A DNA stretch of 64,000 bases. It comes from JAEYZS01 sp964469265. GTDB lineage: Bacteria > Bdellovibrionota > Bdellovibrionia > Bdellovibrionales > JAEYZS01. Location of the stretch: NCBI GenBank assembly GCA_964469265.1, contig CAYXYF010000005.1, positions 30,772 through 94,771 on the forward strand, written 5' to 3'. The notes under the pieces were generated by a model. That model saw nothing but the letters and a program-made list of their open reading frames with translations, did not search any database and was not told the origin of the DNA. A program made the position numbers and the translations under genes. Positions 16,269 through 24,928 of the stretch are shown piece by piece; position 1 is the first letter of the stretch, and each line of letters begins with the position of its first letter.

Positions 16269-17105
16269 ATGCAAAACTCATTAAATTTACCCGTCGCGGA
16301 CCTCAAAAAACAAGCAACCCAAAGTCGTAAACTCATATTAGAAATGTTAGAAAAAGCTGGTAACGGCCATCCAGGTGGCTCTCTTTCTGCCATCGACATC
16401 ATTACGGCATTGGTATTTCATGAAATGAAAATGGACCCTAAAAATCCTGAATGGGCGGATCGAGATCGATTTGTCCTCTCAAAGGGTCACGGTGTTCCTG
16501 CCCTCTATGCCTCTCTTGCATATCGTGGATACTTTAAACCAGAAGATACATTTACACTTCGACAACTGGGTTCAAAGTTTCAAGGACATCCAGACAGAGT
16601 GCGTATGCCTGAGGTTGAAGCCTCAACCGGATCTTTGGGTCAGGGCTTAAGCGTTGCTCAAGGCATGGCGATGGCAGGAAAGTTGGATAGTAAAGAATAC
16701 CGAGTGTACTGTTTACTTGGGGACGGAGAAACTCAAGAGGGCCAAGTGTGGGAAGCCTTAATGTCCTGTGGAAATTATAAACTCGATAATCTCTGCGTGT
16801 TCTTAGATGCAAATAAATATCAAATTGATGGTTCGACAAAAGAAGTCATGGACATTGAGCCTCTTGAAGAAAAAATAAAAGCCTTTAAGTGGAATGTCTT
16901 ACGAATTGATGGTCATGATATGGACCAAATATTAAAAGCGCTTGAAGCGGCGAAGGCGACCAAAGGAATGCCGACAATGGTTGTTGCAGATACCATAAAA
17001 GGAAAAGGCGTATCTTTTATGGAAAACGTCAATAAATGGCATGGAGTTAGCCCTTCAGGCGAAGAGTTAAAAAAGGCTCTCGAAGAATTGGAGAAATTGT
17101 CATGA
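16269..17105 (+). CDS. transketolase, N-terminal (thiamine diphosphate) subunit
   Basis: 278 residues. Carries the pyrophosphate/metal half of transketolase: GNGHPGGSLSAIDI, SKGHGVPALYASLA, ASTGSLGQGLS and the GDGETQEGQVWEA...DANKYQ thiamine-diphosphate motif. Works with the next gene as a two-chain transketolase in the non-oxidative pentose phosphate pathway. Split transketolases are common in archaea and several bacterial lineages. The start has no clear ribosome binding site. The 3' end overlaps the second subunit by four bases (ATGA), giving coupled 1:1 synthesis. Confidence 0.93.
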   Translation: MQNSLNLPVADLKKQATQSRKLILEMLEKAGNGHPGGSLSAIDIITALVFHEMKMDPKNPEWADRDRFVLSKGHGVPALYASLAYRGYFKPEDTFTLRQLGSKFQGHPDRVRMPEVEASTGSLGQGLSVAQGMAMAGKLDSKEYRVYCLLGDGETQEGQVWEALMSCGNYKLDNLCVFLDANKYQIDGSTKEVMDIEPLEEKIKAFKWNVLRIDGHDMDQILKALEAAKATKGMPTMVVADTIKGKGVSFMENVNKWHGVSPSGEELKKALEELEKLS

Positions 17106-18046
17106 GTATCGGTGAATTAGGAAGCGCAACAAGAGCAAGTTTCGGTGAAGCTTTATCGGGGATCGGTAAAGAGTTTAAAAATGTCGTTGTCCTTGATGCG
17201 GACTTATCCAAAAGCACAAAGTCTGAGAGCTTTTCAAAGGTCTCGCCCGAAAGATTTTTCCAAATGGGAATTCAAGAAGCAAATATGATCGGAGTTGCAG
17301 CGGGGTTAGCGTTTTCAGGAAAAATTCCGTTTTTATGTTCCTTTGGAGCTTTTTTAACTGGTCGTTTTGATCAGATCAGAGTGACAGTAGGATACGCTAA
17401 TGCCAACGTACGGTTAGTCGGAACGCACGCGGGTGTAGGTATCGGTGAAGACGGTTGCTCTCAGATGGCCCTAGAGGATCTTGCGTGTATGAGGACTCTT
17501 CCTGGAATGGCAGTGTTACAGCCAGCTGATGATATAGAAACAAAAGCCATGATGAGATACTTAGTTGATCACAATGGCCCAGCGTACATTCGCCTCACAA
17601 GACAAAACGTAATTAATGTTCATGATTCAAAATACCAATTTAAGTTTGGTAAAGCGGATCAAATCCTCGACGGTAAAGATGCTGTTGTATTTGCAACTGG
17701 TGGAGTTGTCGGAAATGCCTACGCAGCTCTTAAGAATCTTGAGGCGGAAGGCCTATCTGTAGCTTTGGTGAATATTCACTCTGTAAAACCATTTGATAGG
17801 GAAGCTGTAATGGCGTGGTCTGCGCGAGTGAAAAACATTTTTACTCTTGAAGATCATAACGTGATCGGTGGACTAGGCGGTGTGGTTGCAGAAACAATGG
17901 CTGAGATAGGAAGCCCAGCAAGATTACATCGCTTAGGTGTTCACGATGTCTACGGTGAAAGCGGTACGCCAGAAGCTCTTTATGAAAAGCATGGCTTAGA
18001 TCCGCATGGGATCGCACGCTCCGTGAAGTCAGTCCTGCGTAATTAA
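17102..18046 (+). CDS. transketolase, C-terminal subunit
   Basis: 314 residues: the pyrimidine-binding and C-terminal domains of transketolase. Landmarks are DADLSKST, the catalytic Glu region QMGIQEANMIGVAAGLA, THAGVGIGEDG, RLTRQNV and the EDHNVIGGLGGVVAE C-terminal motif. Translated by coupling to the N-terminal subunit. The stop codon interlocks with that of the convergent lipoprotein gene over TTAA. Confidence 0.93.
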   Translation: MSIGELGSATRASFGEALSGIGKEFKNVVVLDADLSKSTKSESFSKVSPERFFQMGIQEANMIGVAAGLAFSGKIPFLCSFGAFLTGRFDQIRVTVGYANANVRLVGTHAGVGIGEDGCSQMALEDLACMRTLPGMAVLQPADDIETKAMMRYLVDHNGPAYIRLTRQNVINVHDSKYQFKFGKADQILDGKDAVVFATGGVVGNAYAALKNLEAEGLSVALVNIHSVKPFDREAVMAWSARVKNIFTLEDHNVIGGLGGVVAETMAEIGSPARLHRLGVHDVYGESGTPEALYEKHGLDPHGIARSVKSVLRN

Positions 18047-18834
18047 AAAACCGCGATGGAAAATAATTGATCGATTGTTTTTAAAGTTTTGCCGTTGGCG
18101 ACGGAAGCATCGATGGCGTGTTGGATAAAGTATCCGCCTGCGCTGAGGTTTGGATTCTCGCTGATTTTGTCAACTCGGGTCCATACTGGTATACCTTTAA
18201 TTTCAGAATAAACCCAACTGTCCATCTCACTGAACTTTTTAAAATGACTGCTGTCTATACATGCTGATGGGTTTGCAAGGTTCCCGTTACAAGTCATAGC
18301 GTTCGGGCCTAAGCCATACCATCTACGAATAAGCGTATCGTTGACAGTAAAAATATTATTGAGCTGTGGCTGATTATTTCCATTTAAAACTTCTAGTTTC
18401 ACCGTGTGTAAATCACTTCCATAGAGAGTAGTCACGGTTGCTCCAGACTGATCTTGGCAGTTGTTAGTTGGAGTAAATTGGCCTGGAGAGCCTACTGCTG
18501 CAGCGACGATACATTGACCAGCCGAAGATGAACCTGAATATGAATAAGCGCATCCACCTAAAAGAACCATGGTGTCTGTTTCTGTTTGAGTAACGGGTAA
18601 AACTCCATTGCGATTGAGCCAGTACTCACAAGATTCAGCGTGATGAGCATTGGACGAAACCTTATTGGCGTTGTTATTGATAAATTCTTCGAAGAAGAGA
18701 TCTAATCGATCATTAAGGCTTGTGCTTCCGCTTAAAGACTGATGATCAAGAGGTTGTATTTGTCCGCAATTTTGAAATCCAATAATGAGTACAAGCGTGG
18801 CTAAAATGCCTAATACCAACTTTAAATAACCCAC
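18043..18834 (-). CDS. lipoprotein, unknown function
   Basis: 263 residues, starting at a GTG (18834) served by AGGGGA. The signal segment LKLVLGILATLVLIIGFQNC ends in a Cys that fits a loose lipobox (Phe-Gln-Asn-Cys). The mature protein is rich in Ser, Asn and Gly, with several Cys pairs, and is likely exposed to the periplasm or surface. No domain recognised. A perfect TATAAT lies about 35 bases upstream, so it has its own promoter. Confidence 0.65.
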   Translation of the reverse strand: MGYLKLVLGILATLVLIIGFQNCGQIQPLDHQSLSGSTSLNDRLDLFFEEFINNNANKVSSNAHHAESCEYWLNRNGVLPVTQTETDTMVLLGGCAYSYSGSSSAGQCIVAAAVGSPGQFTPTNNCQDQSGATVTTLYGSDLHTVKLEVLNGNNQPQLNNIFTVNDTLIRRWYGLGPNAMTCNGNLANPSACIDSSHFKKFSEMDSWVYSEIKGIPVWTRVDKISENPNLSAGGYFIQHAIDASVANGKTLKTIDQLFSIAVF

Positions 18835-18869
18835 AATATATCCCCTTGTTCATAAAGCATTGTCTATGA

Positions 18870-18875
18870 ATTATA
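18870..18875 (-). promoter_or_regulatory. -10 hexamer for the lipoprotein gene at 18043-18834
   Basis: Perfect TATAAT on the minus strand. The -35 region is poor. The predicted transcript start gives a leader of about 30 bases. Confidence 0.45.
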
Positions 18876-18916
18876 TCGGTATATAGTTGCGCTATCTTGA
18901 GACGTTTGTTGGTGTG

Positions 18917-19099
18917 TTAAGCTTTATCGTTGTCTGGTGCAGATTCGATTTTTTTAGAATCATCGTCTGATGAAACACCTTTTTTGAACCCACGAATTGC
19001 AGAGCCAACAGCCTTACCCAAACCAGGCAGGCGACTTGGACCGAAAAATAAAAGTACGATGACGATAAGAACGACTAACTCTGGAATTCCAAGACTCAT
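18917..19099 (-). CDS. tatA: twin-arginine translocase subunit TatA/E
   Basis: 60 residues. One N-terminal membrane helix (ELVVLIVIVLLFFG), then the FGPSRLPGLGK hinge and a short amphipathic helix, then an acidic tail: exactly the TatA layout. Forms the pore-like assembly that exports folded proteins. AGGAG sits about 7 bases before the ATG. No tatB or tatC is adjacent, so the rest of the system must be elsewhere. It has a promoter at 19123-19151. Confidence 0.93.
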   Translation of the reverse strand: MSLGIPELVVLIVIVLLFFGPSRLPGLGKAVGSAIRGFKKGVSSDDDSKKIESAPDNDKA

Positions 19100-19122
19100 A
19101 TTGCTCTCCTAGGGATAAGCAA

Positions 19123-19151
19123 GTTTTAAACTGAATTAAAACAGTTGGCAA
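19123..19151 (-). promoter_or_regulatory. candidate promoter for tatA
   Basis: On the minus strand, TTGCCA (19151-19146), a 17-base spacer and TAAAAC (19128-19123). The predicted leader is about 16 bases and contains the ribosome binding site. Confidence 0.5.
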
Positions 19152-19351
19152 GTCTGAAAGTGTCTCAAAAACAGACAGTTTTTCCCAAGTCTCTGCCACA
19201 AAATCGCATTAAACCTGCGGATTTACTTGATACTGTAAATAATATTTTCACCTCTATGCGGATATAGACAAGTCGTTAGTTCAGATCGAAATACTTCTGG
19301 TTTAGGTGGCCCTCCTATTGCACTTATAGAAGGAGTGTAGGAGAGAGGGAT

Positions 19352-20005
19352 ATGTATCAAATTGGGATTTTAGCAAAACAAGGCAAAGCGCTAAACATCA
19401 CCTTAGGCGAAGTGAAAAGAAGCACATACTTTAATCCGACAGTGTTTAATGATTCGTTTAGTGTGGTTCGGGCATTAAAGAACAATGTTTTTGATGCTTT
19501 TGTGATAGTGACAGATGAGTTTAAACCAAGCCATATGAAGGTCATTAAACAAGTTAAGAACCACTTTAAAGAATTGCCAGTCATCGTGGTGACAGAAAAC
19601 CCGAACCAAAGGGCAAAGATTCATCTTGTTGACCATCGTAAAACGATGCTTTTGAACCTTTATAGCGAGATTAAAGATATTAACGGCATCATCGTAAAGC
19701 TCATTCACAATATCCATGTCATCCCTCGCCTGGCTAGCCGTCATAAAACAGCTCAGCCAGCACGATTTAAGGTAGAGCCAACACGATCACATTCTGCATT
19801 TATGTTGGACCTTGCTAATGATGGTGCATGTTTTAGGTTGTTTAATAAAAGATTAAAACGAGGCGACAAAGTACTGATTGAAGTCCCGTTACCAGATTTA
19901 AAGAAAACACACGTTGTTCAAGGTGAAATAGTTTGGGAACAACTAGAAAAATTAAAGAATGAAGCGACTGCATCTTCACAGAGGGTAGGAGTACGATTTT
20001 TATAA
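19352..20005 (+). CDS. receiver-like plus degenerate PilZ domain protein
   Basis: 217 residues, AG-rich ribosome binding site just before the ATG. Same layout as the protein at 5635: an N-terminal receiver-like half (AFVIVTDEF at the acceptor strand, ELPVIVVTENP) and a C-terminal PilZ-like half. The second PilZ motif, normally D/N-x-S-x-x-G, reads DLANDG, and no clear RxxxR stands before it, so c-di-GMP binding is doubtful. It may act as a partner-binding adaptor. The 252 bases upstream are shared with divergent tatA. Confidence 0.6.
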   Translation: MYQIGILAKQGKALNITLGEVKRSTYFNPTVFNDSFSVVRALKNNVFDAFVIVTDEFKPSHMKVIKQVKNHFKELPVIVVTENPNQRAKIHLVDHRKTMLLNLYSEIKDINGIIVKLIHNIHVIPRLASRHKTAQPARFKVEPTRSHSAFMLDLANDGACFRLFNKRLKRGDKVLIEVPLPDLKKTHVVQGEIVWEQLEKLKNEATASSQRVGVRFL

Positions 20006-20058
20006 AATAGAAATTACCTAATTTATTAAAAGTATGTAAGTTCTAATTGGGGGCCATT

Positions 20059-20679
20059 ATGAATAAGATAGCTATACTTGCAATTGCACTTTTGGTTGCA
20101 GACCTTGCTATCGCAGGGGACCGAGACAAGGAGAAGGCGAAGTTTGATTTGATCTCATCTCTTGAAGAACTCATCAATATCGATGAATGCCGAAAGAGTG
20201 TGAAAACAAATTCTTCAGACTTAGACGATCTTCCAAGGCCATGTAACAGCCTTCCGACACTCTCTAAGTTTTTCTTTAATAAGCAACCTAAGCTTGCAGA
20301 CGTCCTGAAGTATCTAACGAATGAAGAGGCGCGCGTTTCTGAGGCTGCTTTAGAGGTTATGGATAAATACAAAATCCAGTCGCTTGGAAAAATGATTTTG
20401 TCGCCAAAGTGTGTGATCAATAACCGACCTGTGAATCTTGATATCTACTTAAATAGATTGCGAGGCGTTCCTATAGCTGAAGAGCAAAGTGATGCAACCG
20501 TGCTGGAAGCGAAGTTTGAAGAAAACCTGAAAAAGAAAAAGCATAACAATGATGACTTGATTCCAATGGCAACTCCTTCTGAAGCTCGGATACCAGCAAG
20601 GCTTCCCGACGCAACAAAACCTGAGCCCGAAAAACCTATAGGCGAATTTGAAAAAGAATTTGCAGCGTTTGAAAACTAA
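20059..20679 (+). CDS. secreted protein, unknown function
   Basis: About 206 residues from the ATG at 20059, preceded by GGGGG at a good distance. A cleavable signal peptide is clear (KIAILAIALLVADLAIAG). The mature part is highly charged, with a Cys pair (DECRKS, RPCNSL) and another Cys, and a Pro/Glu-rich tail. No known domain recognised. The stop interlocks (CTAA) with that of the helicase gene. Confidence 0.6.
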   Translation: MNKIAILAIALLVADLAIAGDRDKEKAKFDLISSLEELINIDECRKSVKTNSSDLDDLPRPCNSLPTLSKFFFNKQPKLADVLKYLTNEEARVSEAALEVMDKYKIQSLGKMILSPKCVINNRPVNLDIYLNRLRGVPIAEEQSDATVLEAKFEENLKKKKHNNDDLIPMATPSEARIPARLPDATKPEPEKPIGEFEKEFAAFEN

Positions 20680-22274
20680 CGGAATAAACCTTTAAAAAAG
20701 CCTTTCACCTTTTGAGTAAGACTCGGTGTGGGCTTTGCTTGTTTGAAAGACCTACGCTTTTGCTGAGGTGATCTCTTAGTATTTCGAGCAGGAGCTGTAG
20801 ACTTGTTATGGGTTTTCGGCTTATGAGCGTGCTGAGGTTTTGGCGCAGCTCCGTTCGTAAAGTGTTGCTCTTGATTGTTTTTATGTCTTCCAGATTTACG
20901 GTCTCGGTGTTGCTCTGGACCGCCGTCTCTTCTTTGTCTATGAGGTTTTCCGTCGTGTTTTGGACGTCGTTCACCGTGGTCATTTCGCGTATCTCTGCGT
21001 GGCGCTTGTGCTTTCATTGCAGCAAGCCCTGTCTTCTTTACGCGGCTTTCTTTTTTGAAGTTTGATCTCGTAAATTCTTTAAAGTCTTTTACTAAAAATT
21101 CTTCTTCAAGCCATCCAATAGAGAGTTTTGTTTTCGTATAACCTTCAATTCTTGATAGCGCCATAACATCACGGTCACTCACTAAAGAAATAGCATGCCC
21201 CTTGGCGCCAGCCCTTCCGGTTCTGCCAATGCGGTGGATGTAGTTTTCCGCGTCGTCGGGAAGATCATAGTTAATGACAAGATCGACACCTTTAATATCT
21301 AAGCCTCTTGCAGCAACGTCGGTTGCAACCAGGGTGTTTCGTTCGCCCTCATTTTTAAATTGTTCTAGTACGCGTTCTCGCTGACTCTGAGTCAGAAGAC
21401 TTGAGATACCAACAGCAGGGATGCCGTTTGACGATAAAAACTGAGCAATCCTGTCCACATTCATTTTAAAGTTACTGAAAATGATAGTTTGTTTAGGCTT
21501 TATTTTATTAAAAAGTGATAAGAGGTAGGCAGGTTTTTCAGTTTCACCCACGTGAAAGATTTCATCTGTCACGTCTGCGGCTTTAGCCTGGTCGCGACTC
21601 ACGTTGATTTCGACTGGGTTGGAGTCAAAGCGATAAACCGTGTTCATGACATCGAAATTTAAAGTAGCGCTAAATAAGAGAATTTGTCTTGCCTCTGGAG
21701 CACGCTGAAGAATGTAGACCATGTCGTCTTTAAAGCCCATATCAAACATACGGTCGGCTTCATCAAAAACGATGGCCTTAATTTGCTTAAAGTTAATATG
21801 ATGGTTTTTATAAAGATCAAGAAGTCTGCCTGGCGTTCCTACAACAATGTCAGCACCATTATTGATCGCTGCCGTTTGGGCTTCGTACTCAACACCACCG
21901 TAAACTAATGCGGATTTTAATCCTGTTTCAGGAGTACAGATTTTTAGAATTGCTTTATGAATTTGATCGGCAAGTTCGCGAGTTGGTGCAAGAACTAAGA
22001 TATAATGACCCCTATGCCAAGAATCAAAAGCTCTGCTTAAATCGAGCTCAGTGGGATTTCCTTTTTCTTTGTTTTTAGTTCTCAAAATTCGTTCAATCAG
22101 CGGAACTAAAAATGCAAAAGTTTTCCCAGTTCCTGTTTGTGAGAGACCAGAGATATCTTTTCCTTCTAAAACCAGTGGAATTGCAGATTCCTGAATCGGA
22201 GTGCATTCGGATATTGAGGATTGACGTAAGGCGTCCATTATCGAGGGGTGTAAGTCTAATTCTTCAAATTTCAA
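20676..22274 (-). CDS. DEAD-box RNA helicase, RhlE-like
   Basis: 532 residues. A full helicase core: Q motif (CTPIQESAIP), Walker A SQTGTGKT, PTRELA, GTPGRLLD, VFDEADRMFDMG, SAT, and HRIGRTGRAG in the second lobe. The last 130 residues are a basic, low-complexity tail rich in His, Arg, Lys and Gln, probably for RNA binding. RhlE-type enzymes act in ribosome assembly and RNA turnover, and such tails are typical. The pcnB-like gene 900 bases away acts on RNA 3' ends, so an RNA-processing neighbourhood is possible. Confidence 0.93.
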   Translation of the reverse strand: MKFEELDLHPSIMDALRQSSISECTPIQESAIPLVLEGKDISGLSQTGTGKTFAFLVPLIERILRTKNKEKGNPTELDLSRAFDSWHRGHYILVLAPTRELADQIHKAILKICTPETGLKSALVYGGVEYEAQTAAINNGADIVVGTPGRLLDLYKNHHINFKQIKAIVFDEADRMFDMGFKDDMVYILQRAPEARQILLFSATLNFDVMNTVYRFDSNPVEINVSRDQAKAADVTDEIFHVGETEKPAYLLSLFNKIKPKQTIIFSNFKMNVDRIAQFLSSNGIPAVGISSLLTQSQRERVLEQFKNEGERNTLVATDVAARGLDIKGVDLVINYDLPDDAENYIHRIGRTGRAGAKGHAISLVSDRDVMALSRIEGYTKTKLSIGWLEEEFLVKDFKEFTRSNFKKESRVKKTGLAAMKAQAPRRDTRNDHGERRPKHDGKPHRQRRDGGPEQHRDRKSGRHKNNQEQHFTNGAAPKPQHAHKPKTHNKSTAPARNTKRSPQQKRRSFKQAKPTPSLTQKVKGFFKGLFR

Positions 22275-22336
22275 GTACGCTCTCCAAACATAATATAATT
22301 AAGCACGGTCGAATCTAATGAGTTGCCCTTTAAATG

Positions 22337-23134
22337 TCAAAATTTAGCTTTGAAAAACTTCCCCAGAGCATCAATAAAAGCGTCGGGTTGATCGAAGTGG
22401 ACCCAGTGTCCAGAGTCTTTGATGATAATACCCTCTACTTTAGGATTTTCTGACAACATTTTTTCATAAACTCCACTGGGTAAATCTTTTGAATTTTCTC
22501 CACGAATAAGAAGTGTGGGCACTTGAAGAGATCGCCATGCTTCCCAGCTATTTGCCCCTCGTCCCAGTCGTACGCTATCTAAAATTCCTGATTTGGAAAA
22601 GCGCCAGTCGACGAGACCGTCTTCGCCTTCAACGAGGTTGGAGTAAAAATAATTACCTAAAACAGGGTCTCCAAAGTCATTAAGAAGAAACTCTTTAGCT
22701 TCTTTTTTGGTTTGAAAAGGAGTGGGCACCCGATTTAGAAGTTTTTCATATCTTGCTACGTCGCCAGGATTACTTTCGGGAGAAATATCTTCAATAACCA
22801 GCGATATGACTCTCTGCGGAAACATTGAGGCAAAGCTTAATGCATTTCTTCCACCCATGGAGTGCCCTACAAGATGAATCTTTTGCCATCCTAATTCATC
22901 AAGAATTTTTTCTAAGTCTTTTGCATAATCTGAAGGGGCATAACCTGAGTCAGGTTTGAAAGATCGGCCGTGTCCACGTTGATCATAAGTCAGAATTTGG
23001 AAGTCTTCTTCCAAGGACGAAACTATTCTCCGCCAGTTTGCACCGAAGCCCATTAGACCATGTAGAAATACAAGCTTGGGAGCGTCCGAATTTTTCCCAT
23101 TTATTTGATAATGGAATTGCTTTAGAAAATTCAT
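22337..23134 (-). CDS. alpha/beta hydrolase
   Basis: 265 residues, single alpha/beta hydrolase fold without signal peptide. The oxyanion-hole HGLMG, YDQRGHGRS, nucleophile elbow GHSMGG (Ser), and catalytic His in DSGHWVHFDQP are all intact. Closest in layout to small esterases of the YbfF type; substrate unknown. The promoter-like -10 lies only 6 bases from the ATG, so translation may be leaderless. Divergent from the pcnB-like gene with 20 bases between starts. Confidence 0.85.
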   Translation of the reverse strand: MNFLKQFHYQINGKNSDAPKLVFLHGLMGFGANWRRIVSSLEEDFQILTYDQRGHGRSFKPDSGYAPSDYAKDLEKILDELGWQKIHLVGHSMGGRNALSFASMFPQRVISLVIEDISPESNPGDVARYEKLLNRVPTPFQTKKEAKEFLLNDFGDPVLGNYFYSNLVEGEDGLVDWRFSKSGILDSVRLGRGANSWEAWRSLQVPTLLIRGENSKDLPSGVYEKMLSENPKVEGIIIKDSGHWVHFDQPDAFIDALGKFFKAKF

Positions 23135-23169
23135 GAGCCTATCATAAACCCGTTATGACGGAAAATCAA
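23117..23169. promoter_or_regulatory. overlapping divergent promoters with near-zero leaders
   Basis: Plus strand: TTGCTT (23117-23122), 17 bases, TATCAT (23140-23145), then the ATG at 23155. Minus strand: TTGATT (23169-23164), 17 bases, TATGAT (23146-23141), then the ATG at 23134. The two -10 hexamers overlap by five bases, and both place the transcript start within a few bases of the start codon. Confidence 0.45.
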
Positions 23170-24351
23170 AGGCCGCGCCTAGCGCCCGAGTACATTCATC
23201 CTGAGGCCTACAGAATCACAGAGCGTTTACAAAAGGAAGGCTTTGAAACTTATCTTGTGGGCGGCTGCGTGCGTGATCTTTTATCAGGAGTGGTCCCTAA
23301 AGATTTCGATATCGCCACATCTGCAAATCCCAGACAGGTCAAAAAAGCCATTCACGATGCCTATATTATCGGTAAGCGTTTTCGTCTGGTTCTCGTTAAA
23401 AGAGGTAACGACCTCTTTGAGGTCGCAACCTTTAGAAGAGAAGCTACCGCAGAGGAACTTGAGGAAATTAAAGAGGGGGATAAGCCGTTAGGAGATAACC
23501 TGTTTGGGACCCCTCAGGAAGACGCCCTACGAAGAGATTTTACTTTAAACGGTCTGTTTTATGATCCTGTCGAAGATAAGCTTATCGATTATTGCAATGG
23601 CCTTATTGATATCCAAAACCACACAGTGAGAATGATCGGTGATCCTCAAGTTCGTTTAGTCGAAGATCCCATTCGTATATTAAGGGCTCTTCGACTCTCT
23701 CACAGATTGGATTTTATCATCGAACCTCGTTTGCGAAAGCAGATGAAAATTCATGCCTCAACTTTAAAAAACTCTGTGCTTCCGCGCAGAAGAGAAGAAA
23801 TCTTAAAAATTTTGCGGCTACGAAACCCATCCATTGCGCTCATGGAAGCCCATGATCTTAACATTTTAGAACATGTGTTCCCAACCATTGATAAAGTCTA
23901 TAAAGACCCAGTTCGAATCATTGAATTTAACTCTTATCTCAAACAGATGTATAGATTCGTGATTGATGTGGAGAATCCAGCGGAGCTTTTTGCTTACCTC
24001 ATGCTGGCTTATTATCGCTCAACTATAGAGCCGGATCCTTTTAAACGAGTTTTCGCTGCTGATGTCTTAAAGAATGAACACTTAAAAAACCTCATGGCCA
24101 ATGAATTGGGAATGTATAACGTTGAGCAATCACTTTTTGCTAAGGCACTTGAGTTCCAAAATAAACTTAAGAAGATCGATCACGAAACAAAAAGAAACGA
24201 AGCCATTCCGTTAGCTGTTATGATGGCCAAAGCAGACTATGTTCTTTCCTCTGAAAAACTCCTCGAGTGGGAAAAGACTCTCGATAAATTTGTTCCGAAG
24301 CCCCATAATCCCTATAAAAAAAATCGGTATAAGAAAAGGCGTAGATCTTAA
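23155..24351 (+). CDS. pcnB: poly(A) polymerase / tRNA nucleotidyltransferase family protein (PcnB-like)
   Basis: 398 residues. The class II nucleotidyltransferase head is clear: VGGCVRDLLSG, PKDFDIATSA (metal Asp pair), RRDFTLNGLFYDP and EDPIRILRALRL. The C-terminus ends in a basic run (KKNRYKKRRR), a feature of poly(A) polymerases, which add A-tails that speed RNA decay. CCA-adding enzymes share the head, so the exact activity is a judgement. There is no ribosome binding site, but a -10 hexamer lies close to the ATG. The stop interlocks with the next gene over TTAA. Confidence 0.85.
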   Translation: MTENQRPRLAPEYIHPEAYRITERLQKEGFETYLVGGCVRDLLSGVVPKDFDIATSANPRQVKKAIHDAYIIGKRFRLVLVKRGNDLFEVATFRREATAEELEEIKEGDKPLGDNLFGTPQEDALRRDFTLNGLFYDPVEDKLIDYCNGLIDIQNHTVRMIGDPQVRLVEDPIRILRALRLSHRLDFIIEPRLRKQMKIHASTLKNSVLPRRREEILKILRLRNPSIALMEAHDLNILEHVFPTIDKVYKDPVRIIEFNSYLKQMYRFVIDVENPAELFAYLMLAYYRSTIEPDPFKRVFAADVLKNEHLKNLMANELGMYNVEQSLFAKALEFQNKLKKIDHETKRNEAIPLAVMMAKADYVLSSEKLLEWEKTLDKFVPKPHNPYKKNRYKKRRRS

Positions 24352-24908
24352 CGGGTCAGCTTTTCAGCAGTTGGATGTGTGCTTTCATTCCAGGAGAAGG
24401 AATGGATAAGTTCATTACATGGTCTTACGGCTTTTTTAAACGTATGCGCTTGGTCCATACAAGTGAGAATCACTGCCTTGGAATTTTTAAAAAAGATAGC
24501 CTGTCTCATTTTTTTCTTTGAGGTGGAGTTTGTGATGTCGACAAAAAAACCTAGTTCGTTATTTTTGTTCTTAAAATATTTGTGTCCCATAATTTCCAAA
24601 CCAAACTGACCAAAGCCTTTTAGCCATTTTCCAGTGTACTCTTTAAGAGACTTCTCGGTGATGTCTTTGTCGATGCGTACAGTAAACGTCGGACTTCCAT
24701 CTGATGGGGATTTCATCCTGAAAAGAACTTCCACCTTACCTTTTAGATCATTGGGAACAGAAGATCGCAGCCACGCTGTCTTTTTTGGATTAATCGTAAA
24801 ACCTTCATCTGAAGAATAGAGACTTTGGTTTAAACTCTCTGGCACTCGCATAGCTGATGCAGAGGCAACAAAAAATACTATTAAACCAAAAACTATAAGG
24901 GCTCTCAT
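24348..24908 (-). CDS. secreted protein, unknown function
   Basis: 186 residues from the ATG at 24908, where a signal peptide starts (ALIVFGLIVFFVASASA, cleaved after ASA). The mature part has the feel of a small beta-rich periplasmic domain. A Cys pair near the end (ILTCMDQ, VRPCNEL) may form a disulphide. No family recognised. It lies just downstream of the beta-propeller lipoprotein on the same strand (20-base gap), so they may be co-expressed. Confidence 0.6.
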   Translation of the reverse strand: MRALIVFGLIVFFVASASAMRVPESLNQSLYSSDEGFTINPKKTAWLRSSVPNDLKGKVEVLFRMKSPSDGSPTFTVRIDKDITEKSLKEYTGKWLKGFGQFGLEIMGHKYFKNKNNELGFFVDITNSTSKKKMRQAIFFKNSKAVILTCMDQAHTFKKAVRPCNELIHSFSWNESTHPTAEKLTR

Positions 24909-24928
24909 ACTTCTATTGTATACATCCG

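Noticed and set aside
16181..16402. Extended N-terminus of adenosine deaminase
   Set aside because: It is antisense to the transketolase start and not family-like; the ATG at 16180 has an upstream AAGG and begins the domain.
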